Source: Betaproteobacteria bacterium (GTDB taxonomy: Bacteria; Pseudomonadota; Gammaproteobacteria; Burkholderiales; SG8-39). From it: a stretch of 13,791 nucleotides of DNA. Below the pieces are notes generated by a model. The model worked only from the letters and a program-made list of their open reading frames with translations. It was not told the origin of the DNA and ran no database searches. The stretch lies in the NCBI GenBank assembly GCA_011391295.1, contig JAABQT010000018.1, positions 1 through 13,791 on the forward strand, in the 5' to 3' direction. This document shows, in pieces, positions 12,778 to 13,791 of this stretch. Numbering within the stretch: the stretch's first letter is position 1; each line of letters starts with the position of its first letter. A program made the position numbers and the translations under genes.

Positions 12778-13791
12778 ATGAGAACTCTGCTCGCGGCAAC
12801 CCTGCTGTCTCTCGCCGCGTGCTCCGCCCACGCCCAGCTCTCGATCGAGATCACCGGCGCGGGCGCGCAGCGCGTGCCGATCGCCATCGCGCCGTTCCTG
12901 GGCGAGGCCGCGCTGCCCGCCGGGGCGAGCGCATCGATCACCTCCGTGGTGCGCGCCGATCTGGAACGCAGCGGCCTGTTCCGCGGCCTGGAAGTGCCCG
13001 TGCTCGTGCCGCGGCCGACCGAGGCCTCGAGCGTCAACTATGCCGAATGGAAGTCGCGCCTTGCCGACGCGCTGGTGCTCGGCTCGGTGGCGGCGCGCCC
13101 CGACGGGCGCTTCGAGGTGCGTTTCCGGCTGCACGACGTGGTGAAGCAGGTCGCGGTCGGCGGCGTCGCCTACACCATGACGCGCGAGCAGGTGCGCGCC
13201 ACCGCGCATCGCATCGCCGACTACATCTACGAAAAGCTTACCGGCGGGAAAGGCGTGTTCTCGACGCGCATTGCCTACGTGGTCAAGCGCGGCACGCGCT
13301 TCGAGTTGCAGATCGCCGATGCCGACGGCGCCAACGAGCAGGCGATGCTGGTGTCCGAAGAACCGATCATCTCCCCGGCCTGGTCGCCCAACGGGCGACG
13401 CATCGCCTACGTCTCGTTCCAGAACAAGAAGCCGATCGTCTACGTGCAGGATGTCGAGGTGCCCAAGCAGAACATCGTCGCCAACTTCAAGGGCTCGAAC
13501 TCGGCCCCGGCCTGGTCGCCCGACGGTTCCCGGCTGGCGGTGGCGCTGTCGCGGGACGGAAATTCTCAGCTCTACCTGATCAATCCGGACGGCAGCAATT
13601 CGCGCCGCCTCAGCAATTCCAGCGGCATCGACACCGAGCCCTACTTTTCGCCCGATGGGCAGTGGATCTACTTCACCTCGGATCGCGGCGGCAGCCCGCA
13701 GATCTATCGCATGCCTGCGGCTGGCGGCGAGGCGCAACGGGTGACCTTCGAGGGGAGCTATAATGTGTCTCCGCGCATCAGTCCGGACGGC
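12778..13791 (+). CDS. tolB: Tol-Pal periplasmic protein TolB (3' end cut by window end)
   Basis: The frame from ATG 12778 stays open for 338 codons to the window edge; a complete TolB is usually about 430 residues. TolB is a periplasmic beta-propeller that binds Pal and the TolA N- and C-domains. A signal peptide covers residues 1-19, with cleavage after AHA. An N-terminal domain (VPIAIAPF, then LERSGLFR, then ADALVLGSV, then HRIADYIYEKLTGGKGVFSTRIAYV) leads into propeller blades marked by repeated SPAWSPNGRRIAYVS, SAPAWSPDGSRLAVALS, TEPYFSPDGQWIYFTSD and SPRISPDG. The signal peptide also holds LAAC at 12-15, a lipobox look-alike. It is probably followed by pal outside the window. Confidence 0.96.
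   Translation, partial: MRTLLAATLLSLAACSAHAQLSIEITGAGAQRVPIAIAPFLGEAALPAGASASITSVVRADLERSGLFRGLEVPVLVPRPTEASSVNYAEWKSRLADALVLGSVAARPDGRFEVRFRLHDVVKQVAVGGVAYTMTREQVRATAHRIADYIYEKLTGGKGVFSTRIAYVVKRGTRFELQIADADGANEQAMLVSEEPIISPAWSPNGRRIAYVSFQNKKPIVYVQDVEVPKQNIVANFKGSNSAPAWSPDGSRLAVALSRDGNSQLYLINPDGSNSRRLSNSSGIDTEPYFSPDGQWIYFTSDRGGSPQIYRMPAAGGEAQRVTFEGSYNVSPRISPDG

Noticed and set aside
11884..13737. A 617-codon minus-strand frame across tolA and tolB, including a Gly/Leu-rich run.
   Set aside because: It is antisense to two clear tol genes, its composition is typical of a shadow frame, and the Gly/Leu run is the complement of the tolA Pro-Lys repeat.
1..13791. CRISPR arrays, insertion sequences, attachment sites, tRNA genes, defence or toxin-antitoxin modules.
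   Set aside because: No direct-repeat array, terminal inverted repeats, transposase or integrase motifs, cloverleaf sequence or toxin-like small gene was seen by eye on either strand.

Overview
The window is a gene-dense, GC-rich stretch of about 13.8 kb from a Gram-negative proteobacterium, most likely a betaproteobacterium. The grounds are the yebC-ruvC-ruvA...ruvB-(ybgC)-tolQRAB order, the outer-membrane and Tol-Pal genes, the Liv-type ABC importer and the strong G/C third-position bias. This placement is an inference from gene content and style; no marker rRNA is present. No tRNA, rRNA, CRISPR array, insertion sequence or phage gene was found, and no gap between genes exceeds 200 bases.

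Region 1 (1-3965, plus strand) is the end of a Liv/HAAT-type ABC importer operon: livH tail, livM, livG and livF, each overlapping the next by 4-8 bases. livF then runs with no stop codon into an NAD-dependent aromatic (benzaldehyde-type) aldehyde dehydrogenase. That dehydrogenase keeps its own Shine-Dalgarno and ATG. The importer may therefore carry an aromatic or related carboxylate rather than leucine.

Region 2 (3962-7121, minus strand) is a three-gene operon transcribed towards region 1: a YjgR/DUF853 HerA-like ATPase, an EamA/DMT-family permease that starts with TTG overlapping the upstream stop, and an SDR-fold protein lacking the catalytic Tyr and Lys. Its last stop codon overlaps the stop of the aldehyde dehydrogenase gene tail to tail.

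Region 3 (7139-10664) holds the Holliday-junction genes. yebC, ruvC and ruvA are coupled by GTGA overlaps. A small outer-membrane beta-barrel gene on the minus strand then separates ruvA from ruvB.

Region 4 (10678-13791) is the Tol-Pal cell-envelope operon: tolQ, tolR, tolA and tolB, with tolB cut by the window end. In the position normally held by ybgC only about 50 codons of its 3' end survive; they end in an ATGA overlap with tolQ.

The parts are mostly housekeeping systems. The points most worth a second look are the LivF-aldehyde dehydrogenase fusion, the truncated ybgC, the repeated layout of a -10 box placed 6-7 bases before a start codon with no ribosome-binding site (suggesting leaderless mRNAs), and the beta-barrel gene between ruvA and ruvB. 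I did not find convincing evidence of a wholly new system.
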